Part shown: positions 1-7,914 of the stretch, piece by piece
Numbering within the stretch: the stretch's first letter is position 1
How the letters are laid out: each line of letters starts with the position of its first letter
Assembly (NCBI GenBank): GCA_023473425.1
Contig: JAMCYG010000016.1
Coordinates: 1-49,109 of the forward strand
Direction: 5' to 3'
DNA from: Candidatus Martarchaeota archaeon
GTDB taxonomy: Archaea > Micrarchaeota > Micrarchaeia > Micrarchaeales > Micrarchaeaceae
DNA length: 49,109 bases
Translations under genes and position numbers: made by a program
Notes under the pieces: model-generated
Databases searched by the model: none
What the model saw: only the letters and a program-made list of their open reading frames with translations
Told to the model about the DNA's origin: nothing

Positions 1-7
1 TGACATG

Positions 8-138
8 CGCCAGGGTAGGGATTTGAACCCTAAAGCCCTTGCGGGCACCGGTTTACCTGTGCGCCATTTTTGCATCACTAATCAGCTCTTGAGGCAAAAC
101 TTCAAGACCGGCGCGTTACCAGATTCTGCCACCCTGGC
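8..138 (-). tRNA. tRNA-Ser (anticodon UGA), with intron
   Basis: The minus strand folds into a class II tRNA. It has a 7-bp acceptor stem GCCAGGG/CCCTGGC, a T arm (TAGGG / CCCTA around TTCAAAT), a long variable arm (GCCC-GCAA-GGGC) and an anticodon stem CCGGT/ACCGG. After removal of a 47-nt insertion the anticodon loop reads CTTGAAA, giving UGA, which decodes UCA. The discriminator base is G and the variable arm is long; both fit tRNA-Ser rather than tRNA-Leu. CCA is not encoded. Isotype and anticodon are read directly; the exact intron ends are inferred. Confidence 0.88.
54..100 (-). other. Archaeal tRNA intron (position 37/38)
   Basis: Forty-seven bases interrupt the anticodon loop after position 37, the commonest archaeal site. 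A bulge-helix-bulge can be drawn: the exon segment CTTG pairs with CAGG near the intron 3' end (one G-U pair), flanked by three-base bulges AAG and TAA. Cutting after the second base of each bulge gives the loop CTTGAAA. The outer intron helix is imperfect, so this is a relaxed rather than textbook motif. Confidence 0.7.
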
Positions 139-202
139 ATGTGTAAAGTATTTCTGTCATAATATTTTATAGTTTGCCATAGATTACTAAGATAGTGTTC
201 TA

Positions 203-835
203 ATGAGAGGCGCTGATGCAGTCACCCTATCAAGGCTGCCAATAATAGTTGCGATAGTCTACCTCATCCTAGTGAAGTTCAACCCTATTGTGACAATACT
301 GCTAATAATACTTGTCACCGTGCTCGATGCAGTTGACGGCATGGTGGCCGTATGGTCTTCAAGCGGTGGCAGGATAGGATTTATAGAATATACAAGTGCC
401 GCGCTTGGAAATCCTAATATGAAGGCTCTGGTGAAGAAGTATAAGCAGGGCATATCAAAGACTGCGAAGCATGGTCCCAGGATGGACATAGCCGGCGATA
501 GGATAATTGAGTACCTATTGTGGATAGTGTTCACTTATACGGGTATAGTCCCTCTGGCAGTACTTATAATCATAGTTATAAGGCACTCCTTTGCCGATGC
601 ACTTATGGGTGCGAGGGGCACTTCGTCCAAGATGAAGACGCGCGCAGCGTCATGGCTCTACAGCTCTAACGCAAGCAGGTTCGCAATCAACGTTCTCAAA
701 CTTGTCACATTCTCATATCTAGTGCTGGTATATGTTTCCGGATATTCGCTGCTTGTAGGATACGTGCTCATCGGGCTGCTGGCAGCCTTCATAGTAGTAA
801 GGGGTGCGGCTGAAATATACGAGAGTATAGGGTAA
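203..835 (+). CDS. CDP-alcohol phosphatidyltransferase family membrane protein
   Basis: An integral membrane enzyme of 210 residues, predicted to transfer a phosphatidyl/archaetidyl group from a CDP-activated lipid to a polar alcohol. The N terminus has the family-like T-L-S-R stretch. The metal-binding signature is present in two parts: D42-x2-D45-G46-x2-A49, then G91-x3-D95-x3-D99. In ordinary members these parts are separated by about nine residues; here 41 residues lie between them, an insertion of about 32 residues. At least four hydrophobic helices follow. Archaeal members make archaetidylserine, archaetidylglycerol or inositol lipids, and the acceptor cannot be told from sequence. It lies alone, converging on a small minus-strand gene. 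Confidence 0.78.
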   Translation: MRGADAVTLSRLPIIVAIVYLILVKFNPIVTILLIILVTVLDAVDGMVAVWSSSGGRIGFIEYTSAALGNPNMKALVKKYKQGISKTAKHGPRMDIAGDRIIEYLLWIVFTYTGIVPLAVLIIIVIRHSFADALMGARGTSSKMKTRAASWLYSSNASRFAINVLKLVTFSYLVLVYVSGYSLLVGYVLIGLLAAFIVVRGAAEIYESIG

Positions 836-850
836 TCGCGGCTTATCTGT

Positions 851-1225
851 CTACTGCTCCCCCTGGAGCTGAGATTCCCTGCATTCTATTCCGAACTTAT
901 GGTCCACCCTCTGCGCTATGCTGCCTGTTTCATCGTACAGGAATGCAGTCACATTGACTTCATATGTGTCTGGGAAGCTGTTTCCAGAGGTATAAACCTT
1001 TATTTTCTTCTCTGCGCTGCCATTTGGCTTGATTATGCCTACTTTGGTCAGGCCGTTCTTGAGGTCCCGCCCACGCGCGAGCGTAAGAGGTGGTGCAACC
1101 TTGACTTCGCACTCGCACCAGTAAAGCGCATCGCTATCATTCTTGAAAGAGAGAGAAACTGAAGCCTCATTTCTGGCAAATGCCTTCATAACAGGAGGAT
1201 CCACGTCCACGTTGATATCGACCAT
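851..1225 (-). CDS. Small Ig-like beta-sandwich protein of unknown function
   Basis: Not recognised as a named family. The 124-residue protein has no signal peptide or membrane helix. Its alternating hydrophobic pattern, an early D-V-D-P-P segment, and a strand series ending in D-T-Y-E-V-N-V resemble the immunoglobulin-like/CARDB beta-sandwich domains common in archaea. There are three cysteines (two in a C-E-C pair), too few to assign a metal site. The ATG start at 1225 is preceded by a short AT-rich intergenic stretch shared with the divergent gene at 1310. Function unknown; the fold is my inference. Confidence 0.6.
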   Translation of the reverse strand: MVDINVDVDPPVMKAFARNEASVSLSFKNDSDALYWCECEVKVAPPLTLARGRDLKNGLTKVGIIKPNGSAEKKIKVYTSGNSFPDTYEVNVTAFLYDETGSIAQRVDHKFGIECRESQLQGEQ

Positions 1226-1309
1226 AATATCACGCCAATGATTAGCAATTTATTTATAGATGCCATGTATAAATGAACATAAAAGCTTATAGGGATTCCA
1301 GGGAGCGGC

Positions 1310-1768
1310 ATGCCGATAAACGAATCGAAACTTATAGAGAGGAGCATAACCCTTAGGAACATGCGCCTGACGAAAGAAGTTACCGAGACAAGAAGGTCGC
1401 TCGTCAGATGGCTCGCCCTTGCGCTAGGCGTTATAAATCCTGGTGAGTCGAGGTATGGCGTTATCGCGGTGCTGGATACAATGCTCTACTTCCAGTTTAA
1501 TAAAAAGGAGGATCCAAACGTAAAGGACATGCTAGAATATATAGGCGAGGCGTGGGAGCCTATGAACGAGAAGACGCTTAGATACCATCTACTTCAGCTC
1601 AAAAAAAGCAACATATTAAATAACTCTAAGGGCAAGTATTACTTCTCTCAGCCCACTGTGGGGGATAGGTATGACGAACGCGCATGGCTCGACAGCTATT
1701 TCATGCGCGAGGTAGATCCAATAAAAGAGAAGATCGCCGTTGCCATGAGAGAGCTGAAAGGTAGGTAA
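1310..1768 (+). CDS. Winged-helix-like conserved hypothetical protein
   Basis: A 152-residue soluble, basic protein. The middle (about residues 45-120) has the helix-helix-helix-hairpin pattern of a winged helix: a helix ending in L-R-Y-H-L-L-Q-L-K, then S-N-I-L, then K-G-K-Y-Y-F as the wing. This suggests DNA or RNA binding, but no named family is recognised. It sits divergently from the Ig-like protein and 30 bases before the surface protein gene, so the pair may be co-transcribed. Start ATG is at 1310. Confidence 0.65.
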   Translation: MPINESKLIERSITLRNMRLTKEVTETRRSLVRWLALALGVINPGESRYGVIAVLDTMLYFQFNKKEDPNVKDMLEYIGEAWEPMNEKTLRYHLLQLKKSNILNNSKGKYYFSQPTVGDRYDERAWLDSYFMREVDPIKEKIAVAMRELKGR

Positions 1769-1798
1769 CTGCGCGCAGTGCAGCGTAACGTGATTTCA

Positions 1799-3490
1799 AT
1801 GAGATTCAATAGAACTAACATACTAGTCTATGTGGTAATAGCAGTAGTGGTCCTTGCGGCAGTGTTCTTCGTGGCAAGAAACCTGATAAACCCTGCATAC
1901 AGCGTTGTAGTATCAATGTCTGCTTACATGCCTAACAGCATATACCCATTCAATGTTACAGTGTTCAGGGTCAACGTCACTAATACTGGTTCCTCGCAGA
2001 TAAAGGATATGCCCCTTGGATTCTACGTCAACGACAATGAGACGCACTTTTACAATGTTACAGTTCCGCCGCACGAGAGCGCTAACCTCAACATAACATA
2101 CACATTCGGGAATCCTGGAAACTACACATTCAAAGCTGTAGCAGATCCCGGTATGATAACCAAGATAAGCGACAGGCAGCACGCAACTGCAACCATATCC
2201 GGAATTCATGTCAATATCCCTATATCTCCAAACTTCTACACTCCTATGCCTAACGGGACTGCTTCATCCAATAATTTCTTCGCATTCTCCCAGAGAGGCA
2301 TCTATGCTGCTGTGGCCATAGCACAGAGCTTTGGCCTGAACAATCTGACTAGCATATTCTCCAACAATATGTACCTAGGAGAGCTCGCATCGATAATAAA
2401 TGACATGAGCGGCGCTACGGTCTCGTATAAGAACGGAACCACAATAAGCTCGGTCTGGATGCAGGGCAGCCTCTCGCCATTCTGGGTTAACTACTCACTC
2501 GGCGCATACCACATAAAGGCCAATGCGATAAAGAAGGGCAACGGCATGATGTATTACTACAGCAATAACGGAACACTAACCTGCGCCTTCTATCAATCGG
2601 GCTGGACCAGGCTGCTGGAATACGGCAATCCGGGCAACACTGTTGCAGCTAACGCGTGCTCTAACATAAATGCCACGTACAAGAACGACTTCAACACGAG
2701 CCTTGTGGCATCACTAAATGCAAGCCACGTTTACAATTACACTGAAAGCCTAGTATACAAGAATTCGACAGGCCTTGGCGAAGCTGTAACTGCAGGCCCT
2801 AACAATACGACCCGCCTTGCCAACTTCTACCAGAATGGCTTTGGCACCTTCATATCCGTGGTCACAAGGCACAACAGGCTGAATGTCAGCGCACTAAAAC
2901 TGAACTGCCTCGGCCTGGTATATTCCTCAAATTCTGTCAATGCCTGCTCCTCAATAATATTGCCCGTCTCAAACAGCATAGCGTCCGGCTTCAACATGCT
3001 CAACACCACAGAGGTGCTGCCAAATTATACCCTGACACTGTATTCGATAGTCAACCAGACAAATCTGCTTTCTGCGCACTATAGCGCCATATCTCTGTTC
3101 AACTCTACAGCCAACACCTTAGGACCTTCCGCTCCATGGTCAAGCGCATTCAAGAACACGTGCAGCCTTGGCAGCAACTCGATAGGGTGCTCAGTAAACG
3201 GCTTCAACTTCTCCACTAATACTGCCAGCATATCTATAAAGAATGGGATGAGTTCATCAGTGAAGCTTGACAGCATAGCCTGCTCCATGTACATAAACGG
3301 TACTGCTGAGAAACTGAATGAGACCATACTGCCAGGCGCATCAAAGAATGTCACAGTGGGGTGCACTACCATACCGGTACCTGTTTTCAGCGCGTTCGAT
3401 ATATACAATCTCACTACTGGATACACGTACGGTGGCTCAACCTACACCCTCCACGGCAGCCTTAACATAACGAACTTCTTCCAAGGATGA
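1799..3490 (+). CDS. Membrane-anchored, Asn/Ser/Thr-rich surface protein
   Basis: A roughly 563-residue protein with one N-terminal transmembrane helix (about residues 8-26, V/A/F-rich) and a long extracellular region dense in N-x-S/T sequons, as expected for a glycosylated archaeal surface protein. Residues about 40-130 look like an Ig-fold/CARDB domain (V-N-V-T-N-T-G motif). Six or more scattered cysteines could form disulfides. I chose ATG 1799 because GTGAT lies four bases upstream, the spacing seen at other genes here; in-frame GTG codons at 1778 and 1790 are alternatives. No enzymatic motif is visible, so the function is unknown. Confidence 0.72.
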   Translation: MRFNRTNILVYVVIAVVVLAAVFFVARNLINPAYSVVVSMSAYMPNSIYPFNVTVFRVNVTNTGSSQIKDMPLGFYVNDNETHFYNVTVPPHESANLNITYTFGNPGNYTFKAVADPGMITKISDRQHATATISGIHVNIPISPNFYTPMPNGTASSNNFFAFSQRGIYAAVAIAQSFGLNNLTSIFSNNMYLGELASIINDMSGATVSYKNGTTISSVWMQGSLSPFWVNYSLGAYHIKANAIKKGNGMMYYYSNNGTLTCAFYQSGWTRLLEYGNPGNTVAANACSNINATYKNDFNTSLVASLNASHVYNYTESLVYKNSTGLGEAVTAGPNNTTRLANFYQNGFGTFISVVTRHNRLNVSALKLNCLGLVYSSNSVNACSSIILPVSNSIASGFNMLNTTEVLPNYTLTLYSIVNQTNLLSAHYSAISLFNSTANTLGPSAPWSSAFKNTCSLGSNSIGCSVNGFNFSTNTASISIKNGMSSSVKLDSIACSMYINGTAEKLNETILPGASKNVTVGCTTIPVPVFSAFDIYNLTTGYTYGGSTYTLHGSLNITNFFQG

Positions 3491-3520
3491 AGCAGGATGA
3501 AGCTGTGGAGAGACCGAGCA

Positions 3521-3784
3521 TCACAGGTTCATGAAATCCTTCATCCCTAGTCCCTTAGGGAACGCCCGCTGGCCGCCCGCCTCAACAGGCAGGCCCGTCT
3601 CCTCGGCAAGCCTGAGAATCTCTGACATGTCCATGGTTCTATGGGTGTAGAGCTCGGTGAAATGGTCAGACCCAATGTCAACTCTCTTTACTGTGAATGT
3701 GAGCATCTGCAGCATTCCGGATCTCTTGACCCGTGCCCTGAACGTGCCGGCTAAAATGATCCTATGCGCAATATCGCTAATCAT
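3521..3784 (-). CDS. Small hypothetical protein (87 aa)
   Basis: A compact basic protein with no membrane segment and no motif I recognise. It has predicted beta strands (about residues 8-40) and a helix (S-E-I-L-R-L-A-E-E-T-G). It is divergent from nuoH with about 70 bases between the starts, so the two may share a regulatory region, and convergent with the surface protein gene. Coding status rests on its clean ATG start, its fit between neighbours and no competing frame. Confidence 0.5.
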   Translation of the reverse strand: MISDIAHRIILAGTFRARVKRSGMLQMLTFTVKRVDIGSDHFTELYTHRTMDMSEILRLAEETGLPVEAGGQRAFPKGLGMKDFMNL

Positions 3785-3854
3785 GACTCCACCAACGATG
3801 CAATGATTAATAATCTATCACAAACAATAAAAACTCGAAGCATGGTGACTCTGC

Positions 3855-4898
3855 ATGGATATTAGCTCTATTGCAATTAAATCATACTTTTCTTCAGTTT
3901 ATGGGCTCCTATATCCATACCTTGGCAGCAGTGTGGCAAATGAAGCGCTGTCATTGCTGATAGGCATCGCGGTTTTCTGCATAATACTGGCCATAATGAT
4001 ATCGCTTTTCGGCATAATGTATGGCTGGGCCGAAAGAAAGGTGATAGCCAGGATGCAGTCGAGGCACGGCCCTACATATCTCGGGAAATTCGGCCTGCTG
4101 CAGAACGTTGCAGACCTGATAAAGCTGCTGTCAAAAGAGAACATACTGCCGGACAAAGCTGATAGGCGCATATTCCCGTTTGTGCTGCCTGCCGTTTTCG
4201 CCTCGTTTGCATTGATGCTGGCGTTCACCCCATTCACTCCATCGTTCGTAGGCATAGACACAAGCGTCGCTGTCATACTGGTCTTTGCGCTGCTTTCCAT
4301 TTCCCCTATTCTAATGTTCCTGGCCGGATGGACTAGCGGCAACAAGTATGGCTCGATAAGCGCGCAGAGGTCTGTTGCAATAATGATAAGCTACGAGATA
4401 CCGCTGATGTTGGTGGTTGTAGCAGCAGCCATGTCGGCTCACAGCCTCAATTTCATGAGCATAGTGAGCTCGCAGACACACCTGTGGAACATAGTAGCAA
4501 TGCCGATAGGTTTCGTTGTTTTCTTCGTAGTGCTTCTTGCAGAGCTAGAAAGGCCACCATTCGACCTGAAGGAGGCAGACAGCGAACTGATATCTGGCTG
4601 GCTAACTGATGTCAGCCCGCCGTACTATGCACTGGCCCTGTTGCTGGACTACGCACGAATGCTATTCGGCGTGCTTGTAATTTCTGTGATATTCCTTGGC
4701 GGCTGGCTCGGCCCTGCCCCGCTGCCGCCATATGCGTGGATGGCCATAAAGGTGGTGCTCCTCTCAGCAATAATAATAGCGTTCAGGGGCACATTCTTCA
4801 GGATGAGGCTCGACAGGCTCATAAGGGCAGGATGGAACTATCTGATGCCTCTTTCGATTCTGAACCTCTTGATAACATTTTTATTGTTTGTAAGGTAA
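3855..4898 (+). CDS. nuoH: NADH-quinone oxidoreductase subunit H (NuoH-like)
   Basis: Membrane subunit that forms much of the quinone pocket and joins the peripheral and membrane arms of complex I. The 347 residues carry about eight hydrophobic helices. Family motifs are clear: E60-R-K followed by R-H-G-P (residues 70-73), F-G-L-L-Q near 79-83, and the acidic loop E232-R-P-P-F-D-L ending in A-D-S-E-L-I-S-G. This is the first gene of a seven-gene block; nuoI follows 18 bases later. No nuoA-D genes precede it. The electron donor is not known because the input module is absent from the window. Confidence 0.95.
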   Translation: MDISSIAIKSYFSSVYGLLYPYLGSSVANEALSLLIGIAVFCIILAIMISLFGIMYGWAERKVIARMQSRHGPTYLGKFGLLQNVADLIKLLSKENILPDKADRRIFPFVLPAVFASFALMLAFTPFTPSFVGIDTSVAVILVFALLSISPILMFLAGWTSGNKYGSISAQRSVAIMISYEIPLMLVVVAAAMSAHSLNFMSIVSSQTHLWNIVAMPIGFVVFFVVLLAELERPPFDLKEADSELISGWLTDVSPPYYALALLLDYARMLFGVLVISVIFLGGWLGPAPLPPYAWMAIKVVLLSAIIIAFRGTFFRMRLDRLIRAGWNYLMPLSILNLLITFLLFVR

Positions 4899-4916
4899 GC
4901 GTTAATGGTGTGGTAG

Positions 4917-5288
4917 ATGGCTGTACAGGTAATAAGCCCTCTGGTTGAGGTGGCAAAGCAGGCGTTCCGCAAGCCGACCACTATAGAGTTTCCTGAGCAA
5001 CAGGAGCGCAGGACCGATAACTACAACGGCAAGCACAAGCTCGATATGAAGACATGCATAAGCTGCGGTGCATGCGCTAGGATATGCCCCAACCAGACAA
5101 TAACCATGGTAGACACCGATACAGAGAGGGGCACGAAGAAGATGCCTGAGATAAACTGGGAAAGGTGCCTGTTCTGCGCACTGTGTGAAGAGGTGTGCCC
5201 TACCGACTGCTTGATACTGACAAAGCAGACCGACTATGAGGTGTATGATCGCCGCGATCTCATAAAGAGGCCGGAAGAGCTCGAATAG
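4917..5288 (+). CDS. nuoI: NADH-quinone oxidoreductase subunit I (2x[4Fe-4S] ferredoxin)
   Basis: Peripheral-arm subunit that carries electrons to the last cluster before quinone. Two C-x2-C-x2-C-x3-C-P motifs bind two [4Fe-4S] clusters (N6a/N6b-like): C47, C50, C53, C57 and C84, C87, C90, C94. At 123 residues it is at the short end of the family. GGTG lies just upstream of the ATG. It is the only iron-sulfur subunit of the complex present here, embedded between membrane-arm genes as in many nuo/fpo operons. Confidence 0.95.
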   Translation: MAVQVISPLVEVAKQAFRKPTTIEFPEQQERRTDNYNGKHKLDMKTCISCGACARICPNQTITMVDTDTERGTKKMPEINWERCLFCALCEEVCPTDCLILTKQTDYEVYDRRDLIKRPEELE

Positions 5289-5313
5289 ACTCAAATAGAG
5301 TTTGTGTGGTTAA

Positions 5314-5796
5314 ATGTACTTATGGGTGTTCGCGTTAGTCGCCTTTCTTGAGCTAGCTGCAGCCGTGTCAGTTTACCTGCTCAAAAGTGTCATGCATGCG
5401 ACCATCGCGCTGGCCATGGTTTTTCTGTTTAACTCGCTCATGTTCCTGGTGCTTGGCCAGCCGCTGTTGGCGGTTATACAGGCTTTCGTAGTGATAGGCG
5501 GTATAGCTACATACTTAATAGTGGGCACGGCCACTGCCCAAAGGGTGGGATTCAAGCACGTAAGGGTTTCGGTGTTCGTAGCAATGCTTCTTCTCTTCAC
5601 TACAGTGCTTAACTATTCGATATACGGTACTAACTTCTCCAGCCTTCCAAAGAACAGCTTCTCAGCCACTGGAATAGAGGCCATGCTTTCGAGCATAGGG
5701 CTGCTGTATATTATAGTGCTCATGCTGTTCGGCGTGTCTATCGGATCGATAGTATTGTTCAAGAGGTTCAAGAAGATTGAGGCAAGAGGGGAATGA
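5314..5796 (+). CDS. nuoJ: NADH-quinone oxidoreductase subunit J
   Basis: A 160-residue, five-helix membrane protein with the NuoJ hallmark helix 3 (Q-A-F-V-V-I-G-G-I-A-T-Y), which contains the pi-bulge segment important for coupling. The last helix ends in I-G-S-I-V-L-F-K-R-F. Start ATG 5314. Its stop is one base before the nuoK start, implying coupled translation. Confidence 0.92.
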   Translation: MYLWVFALVAFLELAAAVSVYLLKSVMHATIALAMVFLFNSLMFLVLGQPLLAVIQAFVVIGGIATYLIVGTATAQRVGFKHVRVSVFVAMLLLFTTVLNYSIYGTNFSSLPKNSFSATGIEAMLSSIGLLYIIVLMLFGVSIGSIVLFKRFKKIEARGE

Positions 5797-5797
5797 G

Positions 5798-6097
5798 ATG
5801 AGCATGCTTCTGTTCTTGATACTGTCTCTCGAGGTCTTTGCGGTAGGGCTAAGTGGCCTCATAGCAAGCAGGCATTTCCTCATAATGGTATTCTCGATAG
5901 AGCTGATGCTAGTCTCCAGCACCCTTGTAGCCACCACCTTCTACTACTACGGCGTCAGCTCTAATATAGGCATATTCCTTTTTGCAGTGTGGGCAGTCAT
6001 GGCGTCAGAAGTTATTGCAGTTGTTGCTGTGTACAGATACCTTCAGAGGGCTGATACAGGCATGGATGTGAAGAAGCTTTCGGATATGAAGTGGTAG
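5798..6097 (+). CDS. nuoK: NADH-quinone oxidoreductase subunit K
   Basis: A 99-residue, three-helix membrane subunit homologous to MrpC. Both functionally important membrane glutamates are visible, in F-S-I-E-L-M-L and in M-A-S-E-V-I-A. I place the start at ATG 5798, one base after the nuoJ stop and with GAATGAG just upstream; an upstream extension overlapping nuoJ is possible but would give an atypical N terminus. nuoL begins one base after its stop codon. Confidence 0.93.
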   Translation: MSMLLFLILSLEVFAVGLSGLIASRHFLIMVFSIELMLVSSTLVATTFYYYGVSSNIGIFLFAVWAVMASEVIAVVAVYRYLQRADTGMDVKKLSDMKW

Positions 6098-6098
6098 C

Positions 6099-7907
6099 AT
6101 GCTCGCAATTTTAGTCATAGCGCCGCTGATCGTCTCATCCATTCTAGCGCTGCTGCTCATCAGGCACGGCACTATAGTGAAGTATGTGTCACTCATCGGG
6201 AGTCTTGGGTCTCTCGCATTTATTTATGCCGTGTCGCAGAATGCCGTATCGGCGCAGAGCATGCATTGGTTCAGCATAGGCAGCCTGACTGTCAATATAG
6301 CGACATATACATATCCGCTGAACATGCTCCTGCTGTGGCTCGTTGGCATAATTACCCCTTTGATATTTTCGTATTCCATAGGATTCATGGAGAGGAACAG
6401 TGAGCAGGGCAGGTTCTTCTTCGAGATGGGGCTGTTCGCTTCCGGCATGATGCTGTTCGCCATTGCTGGCAGCCTGATAACAATGTTCATAGGCTGGGAG
6501 CTGCTCGGAATAACAAGCTACCTTCTCATAGGCTTCTGGTATGCAAAGTCCGATGCAGCTCCTGCAGCGAGGAAGGCGATAACTATAGTGCTGTTCGGGG
6601 ACATACTGATGCTTATAGCCATAGTAATGATATGGAATTCTTATCACACGTTCAGCATAGGGCAGATAGTATCCAATCCCAGCAATGCTCTGTATATACC
6701 ATTGCTGCTGATCATGGTTGCAGCGTTCACCAAGTCTGCTCAGTTCCCGTTCCATGAGTGGCTGCCTGCAGCAATGGCCGGGCCGACTCCGGTATCGGCA
6801 TTCCTGCACTCCTCCACAATGGTAAAAGCAGGCGTATTTCTTATCGCATCGCTGTTTACGCTCTACATGGATGCACATTTGCTTCCTGTGATACTTATAG
6901 TGGGCTTAATCAGTGCAGCATTCGGGGCATCTAACGCCGCAGCCGAGAGGCACATAAAGAAGATACTGGCATATTCAACAATCGAGGACCTGGGCCTGAT
7001 GTTCGTTGCCCTCGGCCTCGGTGCATTCGCCGCTGCGGTTCTTCTCTTCATAGTGCAGGCGTTCTACAAGGCGCTGCTGTTCATGGATGCAGGCGCCCTT
7101 ATGCGCACAAACAGCGAGAACTACGACATATTTCGCATCTATGGCGCTAGGATGAAGAAGACTTTGCTGGTCGCAACCCTGTTCGGCGTGGTGTCAATTG
7201 CCGGAATATTCCCTCTCGGAGGATTCTTCGCAAAGGCATCGATAGGATCCGCTGCTGCATCTACGAATCTCATTGCATATATGGTACTGTTGGCAATCGA
7301 GCTTGTTACAGGGTTCTACATATTCCGCTGGTATATAATCCCGATGCGCTCCCCCCCACAGTCTGATACAACGCGCATGCGGAACTCCTACAAGCTGCTG
7401 CCAAAAAGCATGATCGCGCCATCGATAATACTTTCTGCGCTTACGGCCGCCTCTGCCCTGGCCTATTATTACCTGCCTATAATATTGACCCAATCGCCTT
7501 ACGTGCCTGGCTATGTATTCGGCGCATATACTGGCGCAGCGCCTACGATAGGCATAGCAGATGCTGCTGCGGAGACGGCATTCATAGCTATAGGCGCGTA
7601 TGCCGCTTATCTGTTGTATTCACGGCGCAGGGCGCCAGCTCTGTACACTCACAGGCTGCTAAGCCGCGCTGTGTACAACGCGCCTCTGGTCAACAGGGCG
7701 TACTCCGCGTTTGCAGCCGCGTTTGCAGCCATAGGCTCTGGCATATACTGGTTCGACTCAGTGCTGTACTCTATTTTCAGGGCCGTTGCACTCTCGGCCA
7801 TTGAGATGGGTGCTGTTCTCAGGAGGATGGTCAACGGGCAGACCAGTACGTACCTTCTCGCGTTCGCCTTAGGCGTGGTTATAATCATAATGCTTTATGT
7901 GAAGTAG
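6099..7907 (+). CDS. nuoL: NADH-quinone oxidoreductase subunit L (antiporter-like)
   Basis: The 602-residue distal antiporter-like subunit, of near-normal length and with a C-terminal extension containing the lateral helix and a final anchor. The key charged residues are retained: E134 in the helix-5 motif G-W-E-L-L-G and K212 in T-K-S-A-Q-F-P-F-H-E-W-L-P, the equivalents of E. coli E144 and K229. H219 is also present. Translation is probably coupled to nuoK (one-base gap). This retention contrasts with the two following antiporter-like subunits. Confidence 0.95.
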   Translation: MLAILVIAPLIVSSILALLLIRHGTIVKYVSLIGSLGSLAFIYAVSQNAVSAQSMHWFSIGSLTVNIATYTYPLNMLLLWLVGIITPLIFSYSIGFMERNSEQGRFFFEMGLFASGMMLFAIAGSLITMFIGWELLGITSYLLIGFWYAKSDAAPAARKAITIVLFGDILMLIAIVMIWNSYHTFSIGQIVSNPSNALYIPLLLIMVAAFTKSAQFPFHEWLPAAMAGPTPVSAFLHSSTMVKAGVFLIASLFTLYMDAHLLPVILIVGLISAAFGASNAAAERHIKKILAYSTIEDLGLMFVALGLGAFAAAVLLFIVQAFYKALLFMDAGALMRTNSENYDIFRIYGARMKKTLLVATLFGVVSIAGIFPLGGFFAKASIGSAAASTNLIAYMVLLAIELVTGFYIFRWYIIPMRSPPQSDTTRMRNSYKLLPKSMIAPSIILSALTAASALAYYYLPIILTQSPYVPGYVFGAYTGAAPTIGIADAAAETAFIAIGAYAAYLLYSRRRAPALYTHRLLSRAVYNAPLVNRAYSAFAAAFAAIGSGIYWFDSVLYSIFRAVALSAIEMGAVLRRMVNGQTSTYLLAFALGVVIIIMLYVK

Positions 7908-7914
7908 TTGTTGG

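Noticed and set aside
6189-6878. A 229-codon open frame on the minus strand inside nuoL.
   Set aside because: It lies wholly within a well-supported membrane subunit; its translation is rich in Cys/His/Tyr/Arg with no motif, as expected for the reverse of hydrophobic codons.
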